A stretch of DNA of 64,000 bases from Chloroflexi bacterium HGW-Chloroflexi-3 (GCA_002842045.1 PHBX01000014.1:27792-91791); one strand, 5' to 3'; positions 51,853-61,741 are shown, counted from the stretch's first letter. Notes: a model not told the origin generated them from the letters alone. Numbers and translations: made by a program.

Positions 51853-53354
51853 GTTCTCAATATTTACTTGGCATTGACATTGGAACCACTGGGACAAAAT
51901 TTTTGCTTGTCAGCCTTGCTGGAAAAATTATTGCAGAAGTAAATAAGACAGCAACCCTCATTTCTCCCCATGCCAATTATGCAGAGGAGGATGCAAATGA
52001 ATGGTGGAATAATCTGTGTACTGGAATACCTGAATGCCTGGATAAAGCGAACATAAAAGCGCAGGAAATCCGGGGTATTGGTGTTAGTGGCATGGTTCCC
52101 ACGACCATACTGATTGATCAGGAAGGGAAACCACTGCGCAGAAGTATCCAACAAAATGATGCTCGATCCATTGTAGAAATTGATGAATTTAAGAAATTCG
52201 TTGATGAAAACGAGATTTTTCATAAAACCGGTTCCGCTATTACACAACAAAGTGTTGGTCCAAAGCTGCTGTGGCTAGCGAAAAATGAACCACAGCATTT
52301 TAGCCGAACCCGATGGGTCATGGGGTCCTATGATTACATCAACTACCTGTTGACAGGATCGCCAACCCTGGAACAAAATTGGGCGTTGGAAAGTGGTCTT
52401 TATGACATCCACAAAAAAGATTGGGATGACGAACTACTCAAATTATCAAGAATCACAAGGGATCATTTACCCCAGGTGCACGCACCCAGCGAGGTGATTG
52501 GATATGTATCCGCCACTGCTGCCCGATTAACTGGATTGATGAAAGGGACACCCGTTGTAGCCGGTAGTGCCGACCATGTAGCTTCAGCTTTTTCCGTAGG
52601 CGTCAAACAAAATGGTGATCTATTGGTTAAGTTGGGTGGTGCCGGAGACATTCTTTATTCACTGGATAAATTGTCGATCAATGAAGCATTGTTTCTGGAT
52701 TACCACGTGATTCCGGGTTTGTTCTTGATCAATGGTTGTATGGCTTCCAGCGGGTCCATTATCAAGTGGTATCGTGAAACTTTTGGTGCCGGTCTTGATT
52801 ACCCGGCACTGGATGAAGAAGCCTGGAATATTCCAGCTGGGTCTGATGGTTTATTACTATTACCGTACTTCATTGGCGAAAAAACACCAATTTTTAACCC
52901 TTTAGCTAGAGGAGTATTCTTTGGTTTAACATTACAACACACCCGAGCTCATTTATACAAAGCCATTCTGGAAGGAATTTCTTTTGGTTTCTTCCATCAT
53001 ATACAAGTGTTGGCGGAAGCAGGCTTTAAAATTAATCGGGTCAGGGTATCGAATGGCGGTGCCCGAAGCAAGTTGTGGCGGCAGGTGACCTCCGATGTCA
53101 TCGGATTCCCGCTGGAAGAAGTTGCCAACCACCCCGGTTCTTCTTTAGGATCGGCATTTATCGCTGGCATGGGCATTAAAGCTTTTTCGGACTGGTCTGA
53201 AATTGAAAAATTCATTCAATTAAAACCTCCGACTTTGCCGAATTTAGAACGGCATGAAAAATATTTACAGTTATATGACTTGTATCGGAATTTGTATGAG
53301 GTAAATAAACCGAATTTTAATCAATTAGCAAAAATAGAGGGCTTTTCAGAGTGA
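51849..53354 (+). CDS. FGGY-family carbohydrate kinase
   Basis: A 501-residue sugar kinase close to xylulokinases. The N-terminal ATP-binding block LGIDIGTTGTKFLLVS, the DEHAxW-like position near VQQNDARS, the second ATP site GGARSKLWRQVTSD and the FGGY signature region FFGLTLQHTRAHLYKAILEGISFGF are all visible. It phosphorylates the imported sugar or polyol with ATP; which one cannot be read from sequence. It overlaps the BtpA-like gene by four bases. Confidence 0.9.
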   Translation: MSSQYLLGIDIGTTGTKFLLVSLAGKIIAEVNKTATLISPHANYAEEDANEWWNNLCTGIPECLDKANIKAQEIRGIGVSGMVPTTILIDQEGKPLRRSIQQNDARSIVEIDEFKKFVDENEIFHKTGSAITQQSVGPKLLWLAKNEPQHFSRTRWVMGSYDYINYLLTGSPTLEQNWALESGLYDIHKKDWDDELLKLSRITRDHLPQVHAPSEVIGYVSATAARLTGLMKGTPVVAGSADHVASAFSVGVKQNGDLLVKLGGAGDILYSLDKLSINEALFLDYHVIPGLFLINGCMASSGSIIKWYRETFGAGLDYPALDEEAWNIPAGSDGLLLLPYFIGEKTPIFNPLARGVFFGLTLQHTRAHLYKAILEGISFGFFHHIQVLAEAGFKINRVRVSNGGARSKLWRQVTSDVIGFPLEEVANHPGSSLGSAFIAGMGIKAFSDWSEIEKFIQLKPPTLPNLERHEKYLQLYDLYRNLYEVNKPNFNQLAKIEGFSE

Positions 53355-53381
53355 GCATAAGGAAAAGGAGTTGCTAAATTA

Positions 53382-54203
53382 ATGAAAATAAAGAAGAGAC
53401 TTGGATTAATCCTCGCGAATACTATCCTTATCATAGCCTCTTTATCGGTTTTATTACCAATATTGTGGGTCATTCGCACCTCAATTGCAAATCGATTGAT
53501 TGCATACAAAATCCCACCGGTATGGATATTTACCCCAACCCTGGATAATTTCAGAATGATTTTTGAGACCTATCCATTTCAAGATTATTTTCTAAACAGT
53601 CTCATAATTTCCACTGCTGCCAGCCTGGTGGCTTTACTGATTGGATCGCTGGCTGCTTATTCGATCGCCCGTTTCAGAACCGGAGACCCTGCCTTAAGGT
53701 TAAGTATGTTGAGCACACAAATGCTACCGCCTATCGCGCTGGTCATTCCAATTTTCCTGATTATGAATGTTATCAAACTATGGGACTCTATGACCGGCCT
53801 TGTCCTGGCATATCTTTCCTTTAATTTGCCTTACACAGTATGGATTTTGATCAGCTTCTTTCAGGGTATTCCGGTCGAAATGGAAGAAGCAGCCATGATA
53901 GATGGTTGTTCCCGGTTTCAGAGTTTGATCAGAATTGTGTTCCCGGTAGCATTACCCGGGTTACTTTCAGCAGGTGTCTATAACTTCATCTTAAATTGGA
54001 ATGAATTTCTATTTGCCTTAATATTAACCGGTCGCAACACACGCACCTTACCGGTTGCAATTTCGAGTTTATGGACGCAACAGGGCGTAAATATTGGTGC
54101 AGTTTCCGCGGCAACTGTCATTACGATTTTGCCGGTTATTTTACTGACGTTTGTGATTCAAAAATTCCTGGTAAGAAATTTAACATTTGGGTCTGTTAAA
54201 TGA
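53382..54203 (+). CDS. ABC sugar transporter permease, MalG type
   Basis: A 273-residue membrane protein with six hydrophobic segments. The ATPase-contact EAA loop reads EEAAMIDGCSRFQSLIRIVFPVALPGL near residues 168-194. It is the MalG-type subunit of a carbohydrate importer; the MalF-type partner is encoded after the binding protein. The gene order permease-binding protein-permease is unusual. Confidence 0.9.
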   Translation: MKIKKRLGLILANTILIIASLSVLLPILWVIRTSIANRLIAYKIPPVWIFTPTLDNFRMIFETYPFQDYFLNSLIISTAASLVALLIGSLAAYSIARFRTGDPALRLSMLSTQMLPPIALVIPIFLIMNVIKLWDSMTGLVLAYLSFNLPYTVWILISFFQGIPVEMEEAAMIDGCSRFQSLIRIVFPVALPGLLSAGVYNFILNWNEFLFALILTGRNTRTLPVAISSLWTQQGVNIGAVSAATVITILPVILLTFVIQKFLVRNLTFGSVK

Positions 54204-54283
54204 CCTGAGGAGGTGAACCTGAATTGATTCATTTTGATGTTTTCAACTCTTATCATTCAAAAAACAAATCTGGAGGAATAAAG

Positions 54284-55615
54284 ATGAAAAAAAAATTAGT
54301 TGTTTTATTAGCAGCATTGGCTATCATGAGCATGCTATTGTCTGCCTGTGCTAAAGGCGAAACCCCTGATACCACCGCTTCAGGAAAGCCCTTTGAAGGT
54401 GTAACTATCAATGTCATGATGGAAGGTGTACCTGACACTGAGTATGTTCAAGCGCAACTCAGTCAGTTTGAGGAACTAACCGGTGCCAAGGTTAATATCG
54501 AGGTACTCAATTATGCATTAATGCATGAGAAATTGGTACCCCAGCTTACCGCAGCCGAAGGATCAGGTTCTTATGATTTGATCGTGGTTGACAATTATTG
54601 GGTCGCAGAATTCAATCGAGCGGGTTGGTTGTTGGCCTTGGATGATCGCATCGCCAGCAGTGAAACCGTCCAGGTTGATCAATACCTGCCATCCATGATG
54701 GAAATGGTCGGTACTTATCAGGGAAAGACCTATATGCTGCCATTCTATAACTATGCAATGGCGTTGGTTTATCGCAATGACCTTTTTACCGACCCCACCA
54801 TTCAACAAGAATATAAAGAACAATTTGGAAAAGATATTGCACTACCTACCAGCATCCCAGAATATCTTGAGTTAGCCAAATTCATGACCCGCGATACAGA
54901 TGGCAATGGTACCGTGGACTTTTATGGTGCTTCCATGCAAGGTTTACGACCAGATCCCACAGCCATGGAATTTCTGAATTACCTGTATAGCATGGGTGGA
55001 ACCATGTACGATTTGGAAGGCAATGTGACCTTAACCCAGGAAGTTGGCGTGGCTGCTTTGGATGCCTATGTGGAAGCAATGAAAACATCTGCCCCTCCAG
55101 GATCTCCATCCTATGGCTTTGATGAGGCATTTGCTATCGTAGCTCAAGGCGACGCCTTCAGCTACGTCACTTACAACTGGATGGTTCCTGTGCTCGATGA
55201 TCCGGAAAAATCGGAAGTTGTTGGAAAGATGAAAGTGACTGCAGTACCTGGTGGTATCGGACTGCTTGGTGGATGGGGTTGGGCTATCCCCAAGTCATCA
55301 CCAAATCCGGACGCTGCCTGGGCATTCATCGAGTGGGTAGAATCCTTTAATGTTGCCAAAGAACGCGCTTTACTGGGTGGTGCTCCAACTCGTGCAGACG
55401 TATTCCAAGATGCAGACGTTTTAGCAAAATATCCTCATTATAGCGATGTTGAAAAAATCGTTGCCGACTCGATTATGTTCCCAATGCAATCTCGTGCTCC
55501 ACAAATTGTTGAAGTTTTAGGTCGTGTGATCTCGGAGACTATTGCCGGCTCTATCACATCAGAGGAAGCAATCCAGCAATTAATTACTGAAGCAGAAAAC
55601 TTAGCAGACAAATAA
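54284..55615 (+). CDS. ABC sugar-binding lipoprotein
   Basis: A 443-residue solute-binding protein of family 1 from the ATG at 54284 (TCTGGAGGAATAAAG upstream; the frame extends to 54224 without a start site). A signal peptide ends in the lipobox LLSAC at residues 19-23, so it is anchored outside the membrane. The mature part holds the MalE-type LPFYNYAMALVYRND and DFYGASMQGLRPDPTAMEFLNYLY blocks. A hairpin after its stop may raise its level over the downstream genes. Confidence 0.92.
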   Translation: MKKKLVVLLAALAIMSMLLSACAKGETPDTTASGKPFEGVTINVMMEGVPDTEYVQAQLSQFEELTGAKVNIEVLNYALMHEKLVPQLTAAEGSGSYDLIVVDNYWVAEFNRAGWLLALDDRIASSETVQVDQYLPSMMEMVGTYQGKTYMLPFYNYAMALVYRNDLFTDPTIQQEYKEQFGKDIALPTSIPEYLELAKFMTRDTDGNGTVDFYGASMQGLRPDPTAMEFLNYLYSMGGTMYDLEGNVTLTQEVGVAALDAYVEAMKTSAPPGSPSYGFDEAFAIVAQGDAFSYVTYNWMVPVLDDPEKSEVVGKMKVTAVPGGIGLLGGWGWAIPKSSPNPDAAWAFIEWVESFNVAKERALLGGAPTRADVFQDADVLAKYPHYSDVEKIVADSIMFPMQSRAPQIVEVLGRVISETIAGSITSEEAIQQLITEAENLADK

Positions 55616-55629
55616 GGAATTGATGATTA

Positions 55630-55657
55630 GGGATCTCCATTTTTCAAAGGAGATCCC
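55630..55657 (+). terminator. Intercistronic hairpin after the binding-protein gene
   Basis: GGGATCTCC and GGAGATCCC form a perfect nine-pair stem with a ten-base loop, followed by AACCTTTT. In sugar importer operons such hairpins often act as partial terminators or RNA stabilisers that make the binding protein more abundant than the permeases. Confidence 0.65.
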
Positions 55658-55682
55658 AACCTTTTGAATCGAAAGTAGTGTT

Positions 55683-56585
55683 ATGGCGAAAAGCAGTTTT
55701 TTTTCAAATTTACCCAAACATGATCAACAAACCGCACGCAACCTGGTAGTCCCAGCCATGCTTGGCATTTGGGTTGTTGTCCTTTTTCCGCTATTGTACG
55801 CACTTTATGTCAGTGTCCATGACTGGATTTTGAGTCAGGGGGGTATAGGTTCTTTTAATTTCTCGAACTACTTTACGGTTTTGAAAGACCCATTATTGTT
55901 AAACTCTGCTAAAAATACAGTTGTTTTAACAATCAGTGTCGTTGTTCTGGAAATCTTAATCGGTTTTGGATTAGCGTTATTGTTGAATAATAAAGGTATT
56001 CGTCTTCGAAATATTTATCTGTTCATTCTACTGATTCCCATGTTGATGCCACCTATCACAGTTGGATTAATCTGGCGGTTATTACTTCACCCGGAATTGG
56101 GAATTATCAATTATGTTTTAAGTGTAATCGGTTTACCACAACCATTATGGCTGGCAACCCCAAATTTAGCCATGCTTACCATCATAATTGTGGATGTCTG
56201 GCATGAAACAGCATTTATTATTCTTGTGTTATTGGCTGGGTTGACGAGTATGCCAGAAGAAATTTATGAGGCAGCAATTATTGACGGAGCAAGTTCCAGG
56301 CAGAAATTTCAATTTATTACACTGCCATTGATGGCGCCTACTATCCTGGTTGCCACCATCATACGAATGATTGCAGCCCTGAAAACCTATGATCTTGTTT
56401 ATATTCTTACCAGGGGAGGGCCTGGTATTTCGACTGAAACCATCAGTTATTACATTTACAAAGTCTTTTTTGTTGCTCTGGACGTGGGCAAGAGTTCTGC
56501 CATGGCATTCCTTTTGTTATTGGTAATTATTCTGATGACATTCTTGTTAATGAAAGTAATGCAAAAAACAGAACAAAATTATTGA
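55683..56585 (+). CDS. ABC sugar transporter permease, MalF type
   Basis: A 300-residue membrane protein with six hydrophobic segments and the EAA loop EEIYEAAIIDGASSRQKFQFITLPLMAP near residues 199-226. It forms the channel with the MalG-type permease. No ATPase gene is in the operon, so a shared MsmK/MalK-type ATPase encoded elsewhere must energise it. Confidence 0.9.
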   Translation: MAKSSFFSNLPKHDQQTARNLVVPAMLGIWVVVLFPLLYALYVSVHDWILSQGGIGSFNFSNYFTVLKDPLLLNSAKNTVVLTISVVVLEILIGFGLALLLNNKGIRLRNIYLFILLIPMLMPPITVGLIWRLLLHPELGIINYVLSVIGLPQPLWLATPNLAMLTIIIVDVWHETAFIILVLLAGLTSMPEEIYEAAIIDGASSRQKFQFITLPLMAPTILVATIIRMIAALKTYDLVYILTRGGPGISTETISYYIYKVFFVALDVGKSSAMAFLLLLVIILMTFLLMKVMQKTEQNY

Positions 56586-56602
56586 AATTAAGGAATCAAA
56601 CA

Positions 56603-57409
56603 ATGGATACATCTTTAATAGGGAAAATATTTGTCATCACTGGTGCAGGAACCGGTATTGGAAGAGCGTCAGCTTTGGCTTTGGGAAAGGCTGGAGCGAC
56701 AGTAATGGTTTCCGACCTGAAAGGTGATCTTGCACAAGGAACAGCGGCCATGATTGTTAATACAAACGGTAAAGCAGAAGGTTTTCAACTGGACGTAACC
56801 CACAGTGACCAGTGCAATCAATTGGCGAGAAAAGTAGTAGAGAAATTTGGCCGTATTGATGGTTGGGTGAATAACGCCGGTGTCAGCAGTATGAACCGAT
56901 TGGTAGATTTAACGGAATCCGATTGGGATTTCAATATGGATGTAAACGCCAAGGGCACTTTTTTTGGTACGCAGGCAGCAGCACGCATTATGACCATTCA
57001 GGATCCTGATCCAAATTCGGGTTTACGAGGAAAGATCATCAACATTGCCTCCATGGCTGCCAAACGTGGGAATGCTCCTTTTTTGGCGCATTATGTTGCA
57101 TCAAAATTTGCTGTGTTGGGTTTCACACAAGCTGTAGCTGGTGAATTGGCAGAATTTGGTATTACCGCCAATTCCATTTGCCCCGGGTATGTAGCTACCA
57201 GCATGCAAGAACGGGAATTAGCCTGGGAAGCCAGCCTGCGTGGAATCAGCGTTGATGATGTGAAAAAACTTTATGTAGCCGACACCCCATTACGCAGGTT
57301 AGAAACAGCAGAAGATGTGGCTGCGATTGTTTTATTCCTGGCTTCTCCATTATCTGACTTTATCACCGGTGAAGCGATCAACGTAAATGGTGGCTCATTC
57401 ATGGATTAA
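56603..57409 (+). CDS. Short-chain dehydrogenase of the sugar operon
   Basis: A 268-residue SDR from the ATG at 56603 (AAGGAATCAAACA upstream). TGAGTGIGRASALALG binds NAD(P), NNAG follows at about residue 90, and the catalytic set ends in YVASKFAVLGF (Tyr-x-x-x-Lys). Likely oxidises or reduces the imported polyol or ketose. Its stop lies five bases before the phosphatase gene. Confidence 0.88.
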   Translation: MDTSLIGKIFVITGAGTGIGRASALALGKAGATVMVSDLKGDLAQGTAAMIVNTNGKAEGFQLDVTHSDQCNQLARKVVEKFGRIDGWVNNAGVSSMNRLVDLTESDWDFNMDVNAKGTFFGTQAAARIMTIQDPDPNSGLRGKIINIASMAAKRGNAPFLAHYVASKFAVLGFTQAVAGELAEFGITANSICPGYVATSMQERELAWEASLRGISVDDVKKLYVADTPLRRLETAEDVAAIVLFLASPLSDFITGEAINVNGGSFMD

Positions 57410-57414
57410 GCAGT

Positions 57415-58188
57415 ATGCTTTCCTATAAAGAGGTAGCTATACTTGCAGCCAAAGAGGCTGGAAATTTTCAAAAAACGAAATTTCGCTCCTCATTCCAGGT
57501 GAGAGAAAAATCACCGGCTAATTTGGTGACGGAAGTTGACATTCAATCGGAAAAAATTATCCTAGACATTCTAACCAGACATCATTCGAATATCGATTTC
57601 CTTACCGAGGAACAAAGTGTTTCAGAAAAAAAGAACGCTGAGAAATGCTGGATCATTGACCCGTTAGATGGAACAACAAATTTTGCGCATGGATACCCTC
57701 TTTTTGGGGTGTCCATTGCGCTTGAAATCAAAGGCAGCATAGTTCTCGGGGTGGTGTTTATACCCATGCTGGACGAAATATTCGTAGCTGAAAGAGGAAA
57801 AGGGGCATATCGAAATGGCGCTCCAATCCAGGTTTCACACGTAAATGACTTGCAACAATCATTATTGGCCTCTGGGTTCCCTTATGATGCCTGGACGAAT
57901 TCGGATAATAACACACATGAATGGGCAGCATTATTAAAATCAGTGGTATCCTGCCGTTGTGATGGTACTGCTGCAATTGATTTATGCCACGTCGCCGCAG
58001 GTGTACTTGACGGTTACTGGGAATTGGATTTGGAAGCATGGGATATGGCAGCCGGCTCTTTGATCGTTGAGGAATCTGGTGGTCATGTGAGTTTACCGGA
58101 TGGTAAGTCATTCAATATTTATCAACGGGGTATTTTGGCGAGTAATAGCAATATACATAAAGCTCTCATAGAGAAATTGGGACGTTAA
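57415..58188 (+). CDS. Inositol-monophosphatase-family phosphatase
   Basis: A 257-residue metal-dependent phosphatase. The signature IIDPLDGTTNFAHGYPLFGVSIAL lies near residue 81, a GluAsp metal site in LTEEQS precedes it, and the second motif ELDLEAWDMAAGSLIVEESGG is near residue 202. Substrates in the family include inositol phosphates, fructose-1,6-bisphosphate and others. Having both a kinase and a phosphatase in one operon suggests phosphate transfer between carbon positions or release of a product; this is inference. Last gene of the operon. Confidence 0.9.
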   Translation: MLSYKEVAILAAKEAGNFQKTKFRSSFQVREKSPANLVTEVDIQSEKIILDILTRHHSNIDFLTEEQSVSEKKNAEKCWIIDPLDGTTNFAHGYPLFGVSIALEIKGSIVLGVVFIPMLDEIFVAERGKGAYRNGAPIQVSHVNDLQQSLLASGFPYDAWTNSDNNTHEWAALLKSVVSCRCDGTAAIDLCHVAAGVLDGYWELDLEAWDMAAGSLIVEESGGHVSLPDGKSFNIYQRGILASNSNIHKALIEKLGR

Positions 58189-58553
58189 AAAAAGTTGTTC
58201 AGGGAAAAGTTGATTTCCTATTTAAGTAATTAAATATTTCTTAAAAGTCAGGAATGATGAGAATGAGATTATGGTGTCACAACAGGTAGAATTCAGCCCT
58301 AAGGAATGTAGGAATTCGGTGAATGGGTTTATCATGTGAGCTTTAAGATATTGAAACTCCGCATTCATGGGTAGAAAAACAGCTTTGTGATTGCAGCAAC
58401 AGCCACTTTTGGTTGAAAACCCTGGCAAACCTTTTTAAATGATTTTGGGATTCTATTCTATGAAGATATCCCGTGGATTGATTCATGGGATAAGTGCAGA
58501 AAACAAATCTTTTGAGCAAAGAAGAATTGATCTCTAAGTAAGACACACCTGAC
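58189..58553. other. Intergenic stretch, nothing recognised
   Basis: About 365 AT-rich bases between the convergent sugar operon and the phospholipase-D-like gene. I see no terminator with a clear U tract, no repeat and no coding remnant in any frame. Confidence 0.5.
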
Positions 58554-60218
58554 CTAACAGTCATCCCCCGACCGGGCAAAACACGCCCGTCGGTGTGATC
58601 GCGGGGTATTGCCGTAGTAATCCTGCCACCAATCATCGGTTCTTAACGGCTTGGGGGGATCATCCGGTTTACGCCACTGCAAGGACTCACGGAAAGCGAA
58701 GTGGCTATACAGGCGCATGAATTCGCCCAGGTAGATATCCGCGACACGGGTATTGCCACGCACCACCAGCATGTTCTCGTCGTTGCGGATGGTGGAAGCT
58801 TCGCTGAAGTTTGCTGAGCCGCAAATCACAATCGGATCATCTCCCAATGGATCGATCAGCATAAATTTATTGTGGACATAGCGCACGTGGGCATTCAATC
58901 CGCTCAGGCGTTCTTTCAACCAGCCATCCACCTCGTTGGTGCGGATGAAATCGCCGACGGCAAAGACATTCTCCGATTTGTTGCGCAGCTGTTGAATCTT
59001 GCCTTCCTCAGCCTGCTTTTCGGGACCCTCCCGCATGGATCGTGTCTTTTGCTCAAGCAGGGCAAATCGCATGTGTGCCTGGGCGGTTGCATACACATCC
59101 TTGAAGACATCCGGCATCCCGAAGGCAAAGGTCATGAAGAGGCTGTCGCTGGCGTTGCGTGCCAGTTCGGCATACCAGATGAGAGCATCCAGGTTCTTGC
59201 GTGGACTGAAGATCACAGTAGTACCGTTGGGTGGCATTCCGTCTGGGTGTGGGGTGATGGCTTCGACGCTGTTTTTAAGCACACTAGAAGTGGGGTCCTG
59301 TGCCAGAACCTGCCAGTAATCCAGAAATTTCTGCGCTACCTGCTGGTCCTCAACCACATGCGCGACATTGGAGTGCCCGTAAATTCCGCCTTCGGTGAAG
59401 TTGGTTCCACCCGTCCAGACCGAATGAGGAACCCCATTATGCAGCTTGACGATGAATTTATTGTGGGAAATGTAGGAAGCAGGTTGGGTGCGTTGAAAAC
59501 TGACCGCATCCAGTCCTTTAGCCTGCATGGCAGCGATATTCTTCAATTTGGGATTATCCTGCCGGGCATCGTAGACGATCTGGATATCCACCCCGGCATC
59601 CAGGGTGGCTTTGACGACATCCAGAAAGCGTTCGTAGTAAAACTCGTAGGCGGCGATGCGCAGACTATCCACCCCGGGGACACAGGATTGCACGTAAGCT
59701 TCCAGGGCTTCATTCAGTCCACGCGAGAGCCATTCAAATGCTTTACGATTGGGGATGGCATCGGGCGGGTTATCGCCAAAGCGATTGATATAGGCTTGAG
59801 AGCCGGAGACACCACGGTTGAAAAAAACATTGTGTTCAGTGGCGGTGACAGGTTCCGTGGAAATATGAATCACCGAACTGGCGAAGTCTGTCAGATTTTG
59901 CGGGGTGCCTTTTTTGGCGGTGATGGTATAAATGTATGCATGCCCCGGTTTGGCGGAGTAATCCGCCCATTGGAAGGACTGGATAGGATGATCGCGAGTA
60001 GAGAATTGCGCGCCTGTCGGGAAGCCTGGGTCAGTTTCAACGAAAGCTTTGCTTCCGGAGAGGTAATAAGCCTCGTTCTCGGTCAGATCCTGACGGTGGA
60101 TGCTGAACCCGAGCAGGCCATCGCACTCGGATTCAGATAAGTCGAACCCGAACAGAACCACATAGGTGCCAGCGATGGCATGCACCCGTAAGCCGTTGGT
60201 GGTTTGGGTAATGCGCAT
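58554..60218 (-). CDS. Phospholipase D-like protein with two HKD motifs
   Basis: A 554-residue protein of the PLD superfamily. Residues 1 to about 140 form a fibronectin/beta-sandwich-like domain; two PLD halves follow. The first HKD reads HNKFIVKLHNGVPHSVWTGG near residue 253, the second HNKFMLIDPLGDDPIVICGS near residue 448. Each is followed by the GTN/GSANF element. No signal peptide is visible. It could hydrolyse phosphodiesters of lipids or nucleic acids; the target is unknown. Stand-alone gene. Confidence 0.87.
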   Translation of the reverse strand: MRITQTTNGLRVHAIAGTYVVLFGFDLSESECDGLLGFSIHRQDLTENEAYYLSGSKAFVETDPGFPTGAQFSTRDHPIQSFQWADYSAKPGHAYIYTITAKKGTPQNLTDFASSVIHISTEPVTATEHNVFFNRGVSGSQAYINRFGDNPPDAIPNRKAFEWLSRGLNEALEAYVQSCVPGVDSLRIAAYEFYYERFLDVVKATLDAGVDIQIVYDARQDNPKLKNIAAMQAKGLDAVSFQRTQPASYISHNKFIVKLHNGVPHSVWTGGTNFTEGGIYGHSNVAHVVEDQQVAQKFLDYWQVLAQDPTSSVLKNSVEAITPHPDGMPPNGTTVIFSPRKNLDALIWYAELARNASDSLFMTFAFGMPDVFKDVYATAQAHMRFALLEQKTRSMREGPEKQAEEGKIQQLRNKSENVFAVGDFIRTNEVDGWLKERLSGLNAHVRYVHNKFMLIDPLGDDPIVICGSANFSEASTIRNDENMLVVRGNTRVADIYLGEFMRLYSHFAFRESLQWRKPDDPPKPLRTDDWWQDYYGNTPRSHRRACFARSGDDC

Positions 60219-60379
60219 GAGAACCTCCAGAAGAATGGATACTTATCAGTAAATCCATTGTATAGCGATCGAAGTGCGCACACAAGACTACGTATCAGGC
60301 GGAACTATTTTTGGTTTTGACACAATTAACGTATAATTAAAGCCATGATGGAAGATCAAAATAAGATTAAATTGGCAAG

Positions 60380-60508
60380 GTGGAGTTTCTGGAATTAGGT
60401 GTTGAAGAGAAAAATCACAACGCCATTGATCTTTACCAAAAGCAAGGCTTTAAAACGACCCGTGAAATTAGCGAACTGGGATATTGGGTGATGAGAAAGC
60501 AGCTTTAG
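60380..60508 (+). pseudogene. C-terminal remnant of a GNAT acetyltransferase
   Basis: A 42-codon stretch ending at TAG 60506 encodes VEFLELGVEEKNHNAIDLYQ and KQGFKTTREISELGYWVM, the last beta-alpha-beta unit of a GNAT domain. An ATG at 60345 opens a different frame that ends quickly. The N-terminal 100 residues are gone. Confidence 0.65.
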
Positions 60509-60527
60509 AATTGACCTATGACTGAAA

Positions 60528-60833
60528 TTATTCTCCGTAGTTAAGAATATATTGAATACATTCTTTTTTAGTGGTTATGGAAGGATCCTCGAGACTCTCT
60601 CTAAATGGTTCATATCCACATAAAGACACATAAGCTGTGGGTTTTCCAGTTTGCATGGTCGATACACATGCGCCAATGAAGGCTGGTGGATAATCTGGAT
60701 ATTCTGCTAATAATTGCTGATATTGTTCCTTACACCAGGGCAAATATTCCTGTGGTTCATCCGGTAATTCAACACAGGAGGCTAACAAGGCAGCTCCCAC
60801 AAGAATAAACAGGACAATAAAGATTTTTTTCAT
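60528..60833 (-). CDS. Small secreted lipoprotein, function unknown
   Basis: A 101-residue lipoprotein: signal MKKIFIVLFILVGAALLASC with the lipobox at the end, then a mature part of about 80 residues with four Cys (CKEQY, IGACVST, SLCGYEP, KKECIQY), which may form two disulfides. AAAGGAGTTT precedes the start pair ATGATG. I do not recognise the family. Confidence 0.7.
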   Translation of the reverse strand: MKKIFIVLFILVGAALLASCVELPDEPQEYLPWCKEQYQQLLAEYPDYPPAFIGACVSTMQTGKPTAYVSLCGYEPFRESLEDPSITTKKECIQYILNYGE

Positions 60834-60836
60834 CAT

Positions 60837-61223
60837 AAACTCCTTTTATTAAAAATGAGAACTATTCGACTTTCGTAATCCTAACCACCTCCTTTTAACC
60901 AAAAAAACCGAGATAACCGGCTTAAGATTGATGTATTTTTGTTGTGAGTAACCGGCCAAATTTATAGACGGATCATTTTTTTAGACTTTATAAATTCATT
61001 ATATGGGAAATTATAAAACGATTCAATAGACACTTATTAATAATCTGACACAAAGAACTCTTGTATCGAACATGATTACACTAAAACTGAACTTTCAACT
61101 CTGGAAATAGCCTGTCAATAACCAATACCGTAAGAATAAATTCATTCAAGTCAGTTATGATGGAAAAATAAACTAAAGTCTTACCGATTTATGACCTGCC
61201 AGGCAGATAAACTTTCGCAACCA
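60837..61223. other. Intergenic stretch, nothing recognised
   Basis: About 385 bases without a gene. On the minus strand a Shine-Dalgarno-like AAAGGAGGTGG occurs near 60885-60895 with no start codon at a suitable distance. No repeat, tRNA or terminator was found. Confidence 0.45.
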
Positions 61224-61715
61224 CTATTCTAAAGATTGAAGAAAAGCAAAAAGATCTGCCAGATCATTTTCGCTCATCTTCCAGCGTGGCATATCCCGAT
61301 CCAATGAGTCTCCATCCGGATGTTCACCATTCACAACCGCTTTCCGAAAGGTTACCAGGTCATATTCACCTTCACCGCCATGTTCTTCCATTTCATGTGC
61401 TAATTCCACGTAGCGAATATCAGGTGCATCCATGACTGTCATGTGCATGGTATGTCTCCCGCCCTGGCCGGTGGGTCCATGGCAGGAGGCACAGGTCAAA
61501 TAGGATCCCATCATCATACCTCCCAACGCTGGACCACCGCTAAAACTAATTCTTTCACCACGCTTACTGGTAGAGGTAAAGTAAATCCGTTCACCATTTT
61601 CAACGTTTGGCGTGTCATCAACTTTGGATAATGAGGAAGATTGGAGCAATGAACTGCAGGCAACCAGAATTAAACCCACTCCCATCATTGAGAGTATTAA
61701 TTTTATATGTTTCAT
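61224..61715 (-). CDS. Mono-haem c-type cytochrome lipoprotein
   Basis: A 163-residue lipoprotein from the ATG at 61715 (GGAGATACCTAAA upstream). The signal ends in ILVAC. A single haem site CASCHGPTGQGGRH is near residue 75, and Met residues in the MHMTVMDAP and MPRWKMSENDLADLFAFLQSL stretches could give the axial ligand; the end is a typical cytochrome c C-terminal helix. It lies 26 bases after the copper ATPase gene and was probably recruited with it. The Met/His-rich segment could also bind copper. Confidence 0.83.
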   Translation of the reverse strand: MKHIKLILSMMGVGLILVACSSLLQSSSLSKVDDTPNVENGERIYFTSTSKRGERISFSGGPALGGMMMGSYLTCASCHGPTGQGGRHTMHMTVMDAPDIRYVELAHEMEEHGGEGEYDLVTFRKAVVNGEHPDGDSLDRDMPRWKMSENDLADLFAFLQSLE

Positions 61716-61741
61716 TTTAGGTATCTCCTGAATAACTATTT

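Noticed and set aside
58872..60140. A 422-codon open frame on the plus strand
   Set aside because: It is antisense to the phospholipase-D-like gene, whose HKD motifs are clear; the plus-strand frame has no recognisable motif or ribosome-binding site.
60883..60900. Sequence resembling the 3' end of 16S rRNA on the plus strand
   Set aside because: Only about 12 bases match and they read as an unused Shine-Dalgarno tract on the other strand; no rRNA is present.
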